From Opitutus sp. GAS368 (GTDB lineage: Bacteria > Verrucomicrobiota > Verrucomicrobiia > Opitutales > UBA953), in NCBI GenBank assembly GCA_943330755.2, contig CALQIY020000009.1, positions 1-33,594 on the forward strand: DNA of 33,594 nt, written 5' to 3'. The notes under the pieces were generated by a model that saw nothing but the letters and a program-made list of their open reading frames with translations, was not told the DNA's origin and searched no databases. Of this stretch, positions 1 through 7,119 are shown piece by piece. The translations under genes were made by a program, and so were the position numbers. Numbering within the stretch: the stretch's first letter is position 1; the number at the start of each line of letters is the position of its first letter.

Positions 1-81
1 GATGCGAAGGCCGAGCCCGGCAAGTGCATCGTCACCGGCGAGCCCAGCGCCCGCCGCGTCGTGATGGCGAAGGCGTACTAA
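1..81 (+). CDS. proS: Prolyl-tRNA synthetase, C-terminal fragment (5' end outside window)
   Basis: The window opens inside an open frame that ends at TAA and encodes 26 residues finishing in CIVTGEPSARRVVMAKAY. A C-x-x-TG-x-P stretch followed by a short basic/hydrophobic run and a terminal tyrosine is what I remember of the C-terminus of archaeal/eukaryote-type prolyl-tRNA synthetase, where the last tyrosine is conserved. That enzyme charges tRNA-Pro in the cytoplasm. Only the tail is visible, so the call rests on this motif; another zinc-ribbon-like C-terminus is possible. The stop overlaps the convergent xseA stop (CTAA read both ways), so there is no room for a separate terminator between the two genes. 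Confidence 0.6.
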   Translation, partial: DAKAEPGKCIVTGEPSARRVVMAKAY

Positions 82-1262
82 CCGCCCGTCGCGTCGGCTT
101 CGCCGTCCGCGAACTTCAGCCGAAGCTTACGTCCCGTGGTCACGCCTTTACTGGTGCTGATCACGGTGCCGTCGGCGTCGCGCACGATGCTGTAGCCGCG
201 CGCGAGGACGGATTCGAAACCGGCCGACCGGAGGCGCTTGCCGAGTTGGTTCAGCTTTTCGCGGGAGACGCCGAGGCGCGCCTTGGGCGAGAGCCGATGG
301 AGGTCGCTGCCGAGTTCGGACAACCGGTGCCGGCGGTCCGCGAGGTATTCCTCGGCCGTGCTTTCGAGTTTGGCGTAGAGCAGGTCGAGGTCGCGATACC
401 ACGACTGCAGCTTCGCCTTGGGCGAATGGCGCTGCAGTTCGGACTCCAAGAGGCGGAGTCGCTCACGCAACTTGGTCTGACCTGAAGCGATGAGTTCGGC
501 GGCGGCCGTCGGGGTTTCCGCGCGGCGGTCGGCGGCGTAGTCGCACAGCGTGAAGTCGGTTTGGTGTCCGACCGCGGAGATCACCGGGGTCGCGCTCGCG
601 CGGACGGCCCGGACGAGCGCTTCGTCGTTGAAGCCCCAAAGGTCTTCCATCGAACCGCCGCCGCGGCCGACGACGATGAGGTCGATGCCGGGGATGGCGT
701 TGGCCTGCTTGAGGCCTTGGATCACGGAGCCTGGGCAGGTGTCGCCTTGGACGCGGGCGGGTACGAGCCAGACGGTGCCGCGCCACCCGCGGGTCTTCAG
801 GATTTCGGTGAAGTCATGCCAGACCGAACCGATCTCGGAGGTCACGAAGGCCACCGTCTTCGGGAACTCGGGGAGAGGGCGTTTGAGCGCGTCCTCGAAG
901 AGCCCTTCGGCCTTCAGCTTCGCGAGGAGCTCGGTGAACTTCTTGAAGAGGTCACCTTCGCCGGCGGGTTTGAGCGAGTCGACGATGAGGGACAGTTTCC
1001 CGCTCTTGCCGTAGAAATCGACCTTCGCCTTCATCACCACGCTCAGGCCGTCGCGGAGCGGCACCTTGATCCAGCGGGCCTGGAAACTGTAGAGCACGCA
1101 GTCGACCTTGGCCTCGGCGTCTTTGAGCGAGAAGTAGTGGTGGCCGGAAGGGTAGGTCTTGTAGCCCGAGATTTCGCCCTGCACTTCGATCGTGCCGAGC
1201 CCGTTGACGTGGCCCTTGAGGACGTCGGAAAGTTCGCTGACGGAAAGAGGGGCCGAGGCCAT
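78..1262 (-). CDS. xseA: Exodeoxyribonuclease VII large subunit
   Basis: 394 residues. The protein starts MASAPLSVSELSDVLKG, the usual XseA opening, followed by an OB-fold nucleic-acid-binding domain (about residues 5-100, with VQGEISGYK) and the catalytic domain. The conserved GRGGGSMEDLWGFNDE segment lies near residue 200 and a helical, basic C-terminal part follows. With XseB it forms exonuclease VII, a cytoplasmic enzyme that degrades single-stranded DNA to oligonucleotides and acts in repair. The length is at the short end of the family. xseB is not next to it in this window. Its stop overlaps the convergent upstream gene by a few bases, and its ATG faces a divergent dehydrogenase gene across 183 bases. 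Confidence 0.95.
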   Translation of the reverse strand: MASAPLSVSELSDVLKGHVNGLGTIEVQGEISGYKTYPSGHHYFSLKDAEAKVDCVLYSFQARWIKVPLRDGLSVVMKAKVDFYGKSGKLSLIVDSLKPAGEGDLFKKFTELLAKLKAEGLFEDALKRPLPEFPKTVAFVTSEIGSVWHDFTEILKTRGWRGTVWLVPARVQGDTCPGSVIQGLKQANAIPGIDLIVVGRGGGSMEDLWGFNDEALVRAVRASATPVISAVGHQTDFTLCDYAADRRAETPTAAAELIASGQTKLRERLRLLESELQRHSPKAKLQSWYRDLDLLYAKLESTAEEYLADRRHRLSELGSDLHRLSPKARLGVSREKLNQLGKRLRSAGFESVLARGYSIVRDADGTVISTSKGVTTGRKLRLKFADGEADATGG

Positions 1263-1350
1263 GTCCGGAGGTTCGAGGATTTCGCCGGGGAGGGCAAGCG
1301 GTAGGTAGGGACGGCTTAGGTTGTGGCGGTTGGCGGATGGGGCTTGCCCT

Positions 1351-1383
1351 GGGTAGGGTCAGCACTGCGTGCTGATCCTGCCC
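1351..1383. repeat. REP-like palindromic hairpin in the xseA/dehydrogenase gap
   Basis: Two 15-nt arms, gggtagggtcagcac and gtgctgatcctgccc, surround a tgc loop. As DNA 13 of 15 positions pair. In RNA of the + strand the two exceptions become U-G and G-U wobbles, so the stem would be continuous. No T-run follows, so it does not look like an intrinsic terminator. It lies between two divergent genes, where a terminator is not expected. A dispersed palindromic repeat (REP type) or a structured 5' leader of the downstream dehydrogenase are the best readings. Confidence 0.55.
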
Positions 1384-1445
1384 GATTCAATTCAGCCCTC
1401 GATGCTGTCCTCGACTCAGTCCGTCCTTCTGCTTTCCTTCGCCCT

Positions 1446-2306
1446 ATGAAAATCGCGTTCGTCGGCACTGGGGTCATGGGGAAGAGCATGGCGGGCCATC
1501 TGCTGAAGGCTGGCCATGAGGTCTTCGTGTATACCCGGACCAAGTCGAAGGCCGCCGACCTGCTTGCCGCGGGCGCCCATTGGGCGGAGTCGCCGGCCGC
1601 AGCCGCGCACGGGGCCGACGCCGCCATCTCCATGGTCGGCTATCCGAATGACGTCGAAGAAGTCTGGCAGGGCTTCCTGAGCACGGCTCGCGCTGGCTGT
1701 CTGCTCATCGACATGACGACCTCCAGTCCCTCGTTGGCCCGCCAGCTAGCGGCAGCCGCGACGGCCCAAGGGTGCCTGCCCTTGGATGCACCCGTCTCGG
1801 GTGGCGACCGCGGCGCCCGTGAGGCGACGCTCACCATCATGGTCGGGGGTGCCTCGGCGGATTATGAAAAAGCCCGCCCGCTTTTTGAGGCCATGGGTAA
1901 GACCATCTCCTTGCAGGGTGGGCCTGGTGCCGGCCAGCTCTGCAAGCTCGCCAACCAAATCGCCATCGCTTCCGGGATGGTGGCCATGGCGGAAGCCTTG
2001 GCGTTTGCGCGTGCGAATGGGCTGGATCTAGACGCCGTGCTGAAGGCGCTTTCCGGGGGCGGGGCTTCCAGCTGGGCTTTGCTCAACCTGGCGCCGCGCG
2101 TGCTCAAGGGCGACTTCGCCCCGGGCTTCTACGTGAAGCACTTCGTCAAGGATATCGGCCTCGCGCTGGAAGTCTGCCGCGAGCAGAAACTCTCGCTGCC
2201 GGGCCTCGAGCTCGCCGCGAAACTCTATGCCGACGTCGTCGCCGCGGGTGATGGCGACTGCGGCACGCAGGCGTTGGCGAAGCGGTATTTTGAGGCCAAT
2301 CGTTGA
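1446..2306 (+). CDS. 3-hydroxyisobutyrate dehydrogenase-family NAD(P)-dependent reductase
   Basis: 286 residues from ATG at 1446 (MKIAFVGTGVMG). The ORF track begins 41 codons upstream, in sequence overlapping the palindromic hairpin, which is unlikely to be coding. The N-terminal Rossmann domain has the GTGVMG dinucleotide motif. The family substrate-binding signature DAPVSGG lies near residue 120, the catalytic-lysine region GAGQLCKLANQ near residue 170, and KDIGLAL in the C-terminal helical domain. Family members reduce or oxidise beta-hydroxyacids such as 3-hydroxyisobutyrate, tartronate semialdehyde or short aldehydes in the cytoplasm. Neighbouring genes do not indicate the substrate, so only the family is assigned. 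The TGA stop lies at the start of a short octamer repeat. Confidence 0.88.
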   Translation: MKIAFVGTGVMGKSMAGHLLKAGHEVFVYTRTKSKAADLLAAGAHWAESPAAAAHGADAAISMVGYPNDVEEVWQGFLSTARAGCLLIDMTTSSPSLARQLAAAATAQGCLPLDAPVSGGDRGAREATLTIMVGGASADYEKARPLFEAMGKTISLQGGPGAGQLCKLANQIAIASGMVAMAEALAFARANGLDLDAVLKALSGGGASSWALLNLAPRVLKGDFAPGFYVKHFVKDIGLALEVCREQKLSLPGLELAAKLYADVVAAGDGDCGTQALAKRYFEANR

Positions 2307-2325
2307 ATCGTTGGATGGTTGATTA
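2302..2325 (-). repeat. Octamer repeat array, copy 1 (three units, inverted)
   Basis: Read on the minus strand this is taatcaac-catccaac-gattcaac, three units of an 8-nt repeat with consensus nAwyCAAC. It overlaps the stop codon of the dehydrogenase gene. Its last 23 bases are an exact reverse-complement match to part of the copy at 4704-4735. It could pair with the copy at 2362-2393 (20 of 23 positions) to give a long hairpin between the dehydrogenase and pyruvate kinase genes. Confidence 0.7.
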
Positions 2326-2361
2326 GAAAGGGATGCGAAAGCCAGCGTGTGACCTCTCTTC

Positions 2362-2393
2362 AAATCAACGAATCAACCATTCAACCAATCAAC
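2362..2393 (+). repeat. Octamer repeat array, copy 2 (four units)
   Basis: Four consecutive octamers, aaatcaac-gaatcaac-cattcaac-caatcaac, in the gap between two convergent genes (dehydrogenase and pyruvate kinase). An 18-nt stretch, aatcaacgaatcaaccat, is identical to copy 3 at 4704-4735. It faces copy 1 in inverted orientation across about 36 bases. A bidirectional hairpin here could help to end transcription from both sides, but no T-run supports that. Confidence 0.7.
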
Positions 2394-2412
2394 CAACCCT
2401 CCCGACCTTTTC

Positions 2413-3855
2413 TTAACTCAATTCCGTGCCTTCGGGCGGCGGGACCGCGCGGAGCTGGACGGAGTCGATGACCTGCGGCCCGAGGATGACGTTGGTCACG
2501 ATCACGAGGACCTGGCCGGGCTGGCAGAGGCCTTCATTGCGGAGGCGGACCAAAGCGGCGGTGATGTTCTCGTCGGCCTTGGGGCTGAAGGGCATCTGGA
2601 AGGACGAGACGCCCCAGAGGAGGGACATCTTCCGATGGACGGCTTCCTCTTCCATGAAAGCGTAGATGGGCGAACCCACGGCACGGAGGGACGAGAGCGT
2701 GCGCGGGACGTCGCCATTGCGCGTGAACGCGATGATCCCCGCGTTGCCGAGGTCCTGCGCCAAGCTGGCCGCGGCGCGGAGAAGTTTGATCTTGGGGGTC
2801 TCGTTCGGTTGTTCCGCGGAGAGCACGACCGGGAGTTCGCGTTCGGTCGTGGAGGCGATGCGGGACATCACCTCGACGCAACGGATGGGGTGCTTGCCCG
2901 TGGTGGTTTCGCCCGAAAGCATGACCGAGTCGGCCAGTTCCAGGACGGCATTGGAGACGTCGGTCACCTCGGCGCGGGTCGGCACCGGGTTCTGGATCAT
3001 CGACTCCAGCATGTGTGTCGCGACGATGACCGGCTTGCGGGCGGCGATGGCCATGGCGACGGCCTTGCGCTGGATGAGCGGCAGGGTCTCGTAAGGGATT
3101 TCGATGCCAAGGTCGCCGCGGGCCACCATGAGGGCATCGGTGGCGCGGAGAATGTCGCCGAGGTGTTCGATGGCGGACTGGTCTTCGATCTTCGCGATGA
3201 TGTGGGCCTTGGAGTGATGCTCGAGCAGCAGGGCGCGGAGCGCGTCGACGTCGGCCGCCTCGCGCACGAAGGACAACGCGTAGAAGTCGACCCCGACCTC
3301 GCAACCGACGGCCACGTCGGCCCGGTCCTTGTCGGTGAGGGCAGGGAGGTCGACCTTCACGCCGGGGAGGTTGATGTGGCGGCGGCTACCGAGCGGGCCG
3401 GGCTGCTCGACCTTGCAACGCAGGCGGTCGGCCTTCTGTTCGAGCACGCGCAGCTGGATGAGCCCGTTGTCAACGAGGACGACGCCGCCGACCGGCACCG
3501 CGCTGATCATCTTCGGGTAGTTGGTCGGGATGATGAGGATATCGCCGTCGGACTTAGGCTCGCTGGAGCCAGTGACATCGACGAGTTGTCCGGTGGTCAA
3601 CTGGGTGGGTTCGGTCCGGGCGCCGGTCCGGATTTCGGGACCTTTGATATCCATCATCACGGCCAATTCCTTGCCGACCTTTTGGCTGACTTTACGCACC
3701 CGCGCGACGGTGGCCCGGACCCAGGCGTGGTCGGCGTGAGCCATATTCAGGCGGACCACATCGGCTCCGGCCTTGATAATCGCCTCTAAATTGGCCTCGG
3801 ACTCGGTGGCCGGACCAATCGTGAACGTGATGCGGGTGTGGCGGAAGGACTTCAC
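2413..3855 (-). CDS. pyk: Pyruvate kinase, divergent
   Basis: 480 residues, normal for bacterial pyruvate kinase, which converts phosphoenolpyruvate and ADP to pyruvate and ATP as the last step of glycolysis. Visible motifs: TIGPATES near the N-terminus, KGPEIRTG (71-78), the lysine-containing IIAKIEDQSA, ARGDLGIEIP with the metal-binding aspartate, VATHMLESM and SGETTTGKHP, followed by the C-terminal regulatory domain. Two places differ from the usual family. The loop normally RLNFSHG reads RLNMAHA, so the serine that helps to bind potassium is alanine 39. The usual MDTKGP reads MDIKGP. Glu74 of KGPEIR, which marks potassium-dependent enzymes, is kept. An active enzyme with altered ion dependence is likely. 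It is followed on the same strand by nothing close. Confidence 0.93.
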   Translation of the reverse strand: MKSFRHTRITFTIGPATESEANLEAIIKAGADVVRLNMAHADHAWVRATVARVRKVSQKVGKELAVMMDIKGPEIRTGARTEPTQLTTGQLVDVTGSSEPKSDGDILIIPTNYPKMISAVPVGGVVLVDNGLIQLRVLEQKADRLRCKVEQPGPLGSRRHINLPGVKVDLPALTDKDRADVAVGCEVGVDFYALSFVREAADVDALRALLLEHHSKAHIIAKIEDQSAIEHLGDILRATDALMVARGDLGIEIPYETLPLIQRKAVAMAIAARKPVIVATHMLESMIQNPVPTRAEVTDVSNAVLELADSVMLSGETTTGKHPIRCVEVMSRIASTTERELPVVLSAEQPNETPKIKLLRAAASLAQDLGNAGIIAFTRNGDVPRTLSSLRAVGSPIYAFMEEEAVHRKMSLLWGVSSFQMPFSPKADENITAALVRLRNEGLCQPGQVLVIVTNVILGPQVIDSVQLRAVPPPEGTELS

Positions 3856-3924
3856 GGCTAAATGACTAGATATGATTGTTAACTAGGCAAGGGAAAGCGG
3901 GACGCGTGCCTGATTTTAACAATC

Positions 3925-3935
3925 CCCCGATGGGG
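3925..3935 (-). terminator. Possible weak terminator after trmB
   Basis: On the minus strand, 15 bases beyond the trmB stop, a CCCC-atc-GGGG stem is followed by gattgttaaaat. The stem is short and the T-run poor, so this is only a weak intrinsic-terminator candidate. The rest of the gap to pyk (3856-3924) is A/T-richer than its surroundings and probably holds the pyk promoter, but I cannot name convincing -35 and -10 boxes. Confidence 0.25.
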
Positions 3936-3950
3936 CAAAGATTGACCTAA

Positions 3951-4559
3951 TTAAGGCAAGCGGACCGCGAGCAAATCTCTTTTCGCCTTCATCATGTCTT
4001 CGAAGAAAGTGGTGCGCTCAAACGGCCAAGGGGTTCCTTCGACGAGTTGCCACCGCGGATGCGCCGAGAGGTGCTCGCGCGTCCAGTCGTGATAGGCTTC
4101 CGAGTCGGTCCGGAAATGCAGCGTGGTGCCGGCGACGGCATGGTCCGCGAGCCGATCGAGGTTCGCCGCGTTGATGAAACGGTTCTTCTGATGCCGCTTC
4201 TTCGGCCAAGGATCCGGATAAAGGATGAAGATCTTGGCGAGCTTCTGCGTCGGCAACAAAGCGTCGAGGAACTCGGTCGCTTCGGCCTTCAGGAAGACCA
4301 CGTTCGTGAGTTTGCCCAAGACCTGCTTGCGTTGCGAGCGCTCGACGCGGTGGGTGACCAGGTCGATGCCCACGCAGAATTCCGCCGGATGGGCCGCCCC
4401 GTAAGCGGTGAGCCAATGTCCATGGCCGCAGCCCAACTCGAACGTGATCGCGGTGTGGTTCGCCAGGGCGGTCTGCAACGTCAGACGTAAACGGTCGACG
4501 CTCCCCTCGCGGCGCGCATCCGCCCAATCCTTACCCATGACTTTGGTCTGTTCCGGCAT
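3951..4559 (-). CDS. trmB: tRNA (guanine-N7-)-methyltransferase
   Basis: 202 residues from ATG at 4559 (MPEQTKVMGKDWADARREG). The track adds 12 residues using a TTG codon in low-complexity sequence, which I reject. The SAM-binding motif FELGCGHGHW is at the expected place, followed by GIDLVTHRV. The family hallmark PDPWPKKRHQKNR and a late RTDSEAY complete the set. TrmB methylates G46 in the variable loop of many tRNAs in the cytoplasm. It stands alone between pyk (same strand, downstream) and a divergent unknown gene. A G-rich tandem repeat lies about 50-100 bases upstream of its start, on what would be the template strand of its leader or promoter. Confidence 0.93.
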   Translation of the reverse strand: MPEQTKVMGKDWADARREGSVDRLRLTLQTALANHTAITFELGCGHGHWLTAYGAAHPAEFCVGIDLVTHRVERSQRKQVLGKLTNVVFLKAEATEFLDALLPTQKLAKIFILYPDPWPKKRHQKNRFINAANLDRLADHAVAGTTLHFRTDSEAYHDWTREHLSAHPRWQLVEGTPWPFERTTFFEDMMKAKRDLLAVRLP

Positions 4560-4610
4560 CGCCTTGGTTAAGGAGCGGAAAGGAGGGGGAGGCAAGGTAT
4601 TGAAAGGAGG

Positions 4611-4655
4611 GGATGGGGGATAGGGGGATGGGGGATAGGGGGATGGCGGTTAGGG
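4611..4655 (+). repeat. 15-nt G-rich tandem repeat with G-quadruplex potential
   Basis: Three units of ggatgggggataggg; the first two are identical and the third differs at two positions. The array contains four runs of five G separated by ATA, AT and ATA (4615-4642), which meets the usual definition of a very stable G-quadruplex on the + strand. It lies in the 262-base gap between the divergent trmB and the unknown gene at 4822. Confidence 0.75.
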
Positions 4656-4663
4656 GAGTTGGT

Positions 4664-4697
4664 GGGAGGATTAACGAGGCCTCCCGTGCCCTTTTTC
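4664..4697 (+). terminator. Hairpin followed by a short T-run
   Basis: GGGAGG and CCTCCC pair around a 10-nt loop, followed after a few bases by CTTTTT. The form resembles an intrinsic terminator on the + strand. No + strand gene ends nearby, so it may be an attenuator in the leader of the gene at 4822, or chance. Confidence 0.25.
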
Positions 4698-4703
4698 CTA
4701 CTC

Positions 4704-4735
4704 CAATCAACGAATCAACCATCCAACGATTCAAC
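4704..4735 (+). repeat. Octamer repeat array, copy 3 (four units)
   Basis: caatcaac-gaatcaac-catccaac-gattcaac, the same 8-nt repeat family as at 2302 and 2362. The last three units equal copy 1 in inverse orientation over 23 exact bases, and the first 18 bases from 4705 equal copy 2. Intergenic, upstream of the gene at 4822. Confidence 0.75.
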
Positions 4736-4821
4736 GTCACCGCCGCCCCCGCCCTTGACCAGAGGCGTTGCGAATAACTCCGGCTTCCCATGCAGGTGGG
4801 GATGGTCTCTGTTAGGGGCCT

Positions 4822-5265
4822 ATGGCCAAGGTAGACATCGAACTCGTGCAGAAAGTCCTGAAGGAAAACGGCGTGGATGTCCGTTTGGCCGCTGCCATCC
4901 TCAACCAGATCCGTGAAGCGGCGGCCGAGGATGTCGTCGAGCGCGAGAAGCCGGCGAAGAAGCAGCACCTCGTCTTGGTCAGCGAGCCCGAAGAGGGCCT
5001 CCCCAAGGACCTGGTGGGTTGGGTCGTCCAAATCCTCGAGGACGATGATCCGCGCGAGGTCGCCGAAAAGATCGCCGACACCGCCTCGGCTTTCAACAAC
5101 ACGCCGAAAGGCGAGCGCGTGCCGGTCACCTCTTTTGGTGACGCGTGCCAGAGCTTGCCGCCGAAACTGCTGAAGGAGAAGAATGTTTGGGTGAAGACGC
5201 GCGAGCCGGTGCGCATCTTCGCGGTGAAGAATTCGCTCGGTCGTCGTCGCGCCCGCGGCGAGTGA
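4822..5265 (+). CDS. Conserved-looking small soluble protein of unknown function
   Basis: 147 residues starting MAKVDIELVQKVLKENGVD. I do not recognise a family. The N-terminal part looks helical and charged, with a stretch (EDVVEREKPAKKQHLVLVS) leading into a mixed segment with GLPKDLVGWVVQIL and EDDDPREVAEKI. The C-terminus is basic (NSLGRRRARGE). There is no signal peptide or membrane segment, so it is probably cytoplasmic. The frame has normal codon use for this window, and a G-rich stretch (taggggcct) precedes the ATG. The long minus-strand ORF over the same bases is a shadow. Nothing in the neighbourhood points to a role. Confidence 0.7.
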   Translation: MAKVDIELVQKVLKENGVDVRLAAAILNQIREAAAEDVVEREKPAKKQHLVLVSEPEEGLPKDLVGWVVQILEDDDPREVAEKIADTASAFNNTPKGERVPVTSFGDACQSLPPKLLKEKNVWVKTREPVRIFAVKNSLGRRRARGE

Positions 5266-5274
5266 TTTTAAAAT

Positions 5275-5338
5275 CCGCTTTCTAATGCGGAGCATTACCT
5301 GAAAAACGCATTTTTTGATGTGTTTTCGGGAGTGCTCC
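5275..5338 (+). terminator. Imperfect hairpins after the unknown gene, before the desaturase
   Basis: Two overlapping structures are visible: CCGC-ttctaat-GCGG type (5275-5290), and a longer imperfect stem pairing ggagcattacctgaaaaacgca with tgtgttttcgggagtgctcc around a T-rich loop (5289-5338). The first is followed by no T-run; the second has a TTTTTT loop. They could end the upstream transcript or form alternative structures in the desaturase leader. Confidence 0.35.
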
Positions 5339-5422
5339 GTTGTTAGGCAATCGAAAGAGCCGTTTTTCCACGGCCTCGATTCGTCTCGCCTCTGCCGATT
5401 CCCCTCCGCAATCTCGGCCTGT

Positions 5423-6610
5423 ATGAAGTTTAGGAATTTCCCGATCTACCGCATCGAATGGATCACCTCCATTTTCTTGATCGGTACGGCCTTGTTGTCT
5501 TTGACCGTGGTGCCCTGGTTCCTGTGGACCCAGTACCAGATGGCCGACGGTACTCCTGGTAAGGTGCAGGGCTGGCCCTTCATCTGGGCGCTGTTCGTTT
5601 TCTACTATTACGCCACCGGTTTCGGCATCACCTTGGGCTACCACCGCCTCTTCTCTCACCTGTCCTTCAAGGCCAAGTGGCCGGTGAAGCTGTTCGTCCT
5701 CCTGTTTGGCGCCGCTTCTTTCGAGAATTCGGCCCTGGATTGGTCCGCCGACCACCGCATCCACCATAAGCATGTCGATGAAGACGAAGACCCGTACGAC
5801 ATCTCCAAGGGCTTCTTTTACGCCCATATCGGCTGGTTGCTCTTCCGTCTGAAGCCAAAGCCCCCCGTCACCAACGTGAAGGACCTTGAAGCCGACCCGC
5901 TCGTGATGTGGCAGCACCGCTACGTCCAGTGGATTGGTTTGGTCGTTGGGTTCGTCACCCCGGCCCTCTTGGGCTGGGCGTGGGGTTACTTCAATGGCTA
6001 CGAATCCCCTTGGATGACCGCCTTGGCCGCCTTCCTCATCGCTGGCCTGCTCCGGACGGTCGTGGTGCAGCAGGGCACCTTCTGCATCAACTCGCTGTGC
6101 CACATGTTCGGTCGTCGCCCTTATTCGACCACCCACAGCGCTCGCGACTCCGGTGCCGTGGCTTTGCTCACCTTCGGTGAGGGCTACCATAACTATCACC
6201 ACGAGTTCCAGCACGACTACCGCAATGGCGTGAAGGCTTGGCAGTTCGACCCGACCAAGTGGATCATCTGGTCCCTCGAGAAGGTCGGTCTGGTCCAGGA
6301 TCTCCGTCGCGTCCCCGACGCCCGTATTCTCGCCGCTGAACTCAAGGAGAAGAGCCGCACGCTGGGTTCGGACATCGATAAGCTCGCCGCCCGTCTCGAC
6401 GCCCGCACCCGCGAACTCAAGGTCCGTACCATCACCGCCGCGCACGAACTCGCCAAGGAATTGGCCGTCCGCTCCGAAGCCTTGAAGGAAGCCGCCTTGA
6501 CCAAGGCCGACGTCGGTGCCGAAACCATGGCCGAATTGCGCACCCTGCTCAACGAGGCCGCCGAGATGCTTGAGTCCTTGCGCCGCGCGGATGCGGGCGC
6601 CGCGGCCTGA
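5423..6610 (+). CDS. Membrane fatty-acid (delta-9 type) desaturase with helical C-terminal tail
   Basis: 395 residues from ATG at 5423 (MKFRNFPIYRIEW); the track start lies within the upstream hairpin region. The three histidine clusters of membrane di-iron desaturases are present: HRLFSH, HRIHHKH and HNYHHEFQHD. Hydrophobic segments flank them (about residues 12-38, 55-75, 95-115, 165-215). The enzyme introduces a cis double bond into acyl chains at the inner membrane using oxygen and an electron donor. Residues about 301-395 form a long charged helical extension rich in A, E, K and L, likely coiled coil. A second desaturase without this tail lies at 15894-16871. The gene stands alone and ends 6 bases before a convergent phosphatase gene. 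Confidence 0.9.
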   Translation: MKFRNFPIYRIEWITSIFLIGTALLSLTVVPWFLWTQYQMADGTPGKVQGWPFIWALFVFYYYATGFGITLGYHRLFSHLSFKAKWPVKLFVLLFGAASFENSALDWSADHRIHHKHVDEDEDPYDISKGFFYAHIGWLLFRLKPKPPVTNVKDLEADPLVMWQHRYVQWIGLVVGFVTPALLGWAWGYFNGYESPWMTALAAFLIAGLLRTVVVQQGTFCINSLCHMFGRRPYSTTHSARDSGAVALLTFGEGYHNYHHEFQHDYRNGVKAWQFDPTKWIIWSLEKVGLVQDLRRVPDARILAAELKEKSRTLGSDIDKLAARLDARTRELKVRTITAAHELAKELAVRSEALKEAALTKADVGAETMAELRTLLNEAAEMLESLRRADAGAAA

Positions 6611-6616
6611 GCTTAG

Positions 6617-7084
6617 TTAGCCGTTCCGCCGGAACGTCTCCACCAGACCGAGGACCAGTGCCTCGATCTGCGGGAGCGCGTCCGCCGGCTGCGCGCAGTC
6701 GATGTCATGAACCTGCCAGTACTCGATGCGGTCAGCCCACTCGGGGTGGGCCTTGAGCATCATGGCGTAGTGTTCGTCTTTCTTGAGAGCGATCGAGCGG
6801 TGGGCGCGGGCCAGGTCCTCGGGTCGGAGTTGCACGGGTTCTGGGCCGGTGTGGTCTTCCCGGATGCCGAGGTGCTTGAGGCGGGCCCGTGTATCGACCG
6901 AAATCCGGGTCGGTTCGTCGGCGACCATGGAGGTCAGCAGACCGCGGGAAAAGGCCCGAAAAGGCAGGTCCTCGCGGCGGGCATGCCAATTGAACAGTGC
7001 CTCGGCGTGGCGGCTTCGGTAGAAGTTGCCCGTGCAGATGAAGAGCACGTGGGGATGAGAATCTGCGCTTGAGCGGGAGGACAT
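6617..7084 (-). CDS. Low-molecular-weight protein-tyrosine-phosphatase-like protein
   Basis: 155 residues. The N-terminal P-loop reads ICTGNFYRSRHAEALF, matching C-x5-R-[ST] of low-molecular-weight phosphotyrosine phosphatases with Cys as nucleophile. A late VHDIDCAQPAD segment probably supplies the aspartate general acid, though the usual DPY/DPF form is changed. The fold is shared with arsenate reductases; the lack of the second redox cysteine pattern favours a phosphatase. Substrate unknown. ATG at 7084 lies 36 bases from the divergent lipoprotein start. It is convergent with the desaturase. Confidence 0.82.
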   Translation of the reverse strand: MSSRSSADSHPHVLFICTGNFYRSRHAEALFNWHARREDLPFRAFSRGLLTSMVADEPTRISVDTRARLKHLGIREDHTGPEPVQLRPEDLARAHRSIALKKDEHYAMMLKAHPEWADRIEYWQVHDIDCAQPADALPQIEALVLGLVETFRRNG

Positions 7085-7119
7085 GCTCGGTAAAGTCCGA
7101 CCAACCTAACTCCACCGTC

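Noticed and set aside
2362-2393. Octamer arrays as a CRISPR remnant
   Set aside because: The units are 8 bases, contiguous and without spacers, and no cas genes occur in the window.
4531-5295. 254-residue minus-strand ORF opposite the unknown gene at 4822
   Set aside because: Its C-terminus runs through the G-rich tandem repeat (PLSPIP repeats) and it overlaps the trmB start; the + strand gene is more protein-like.
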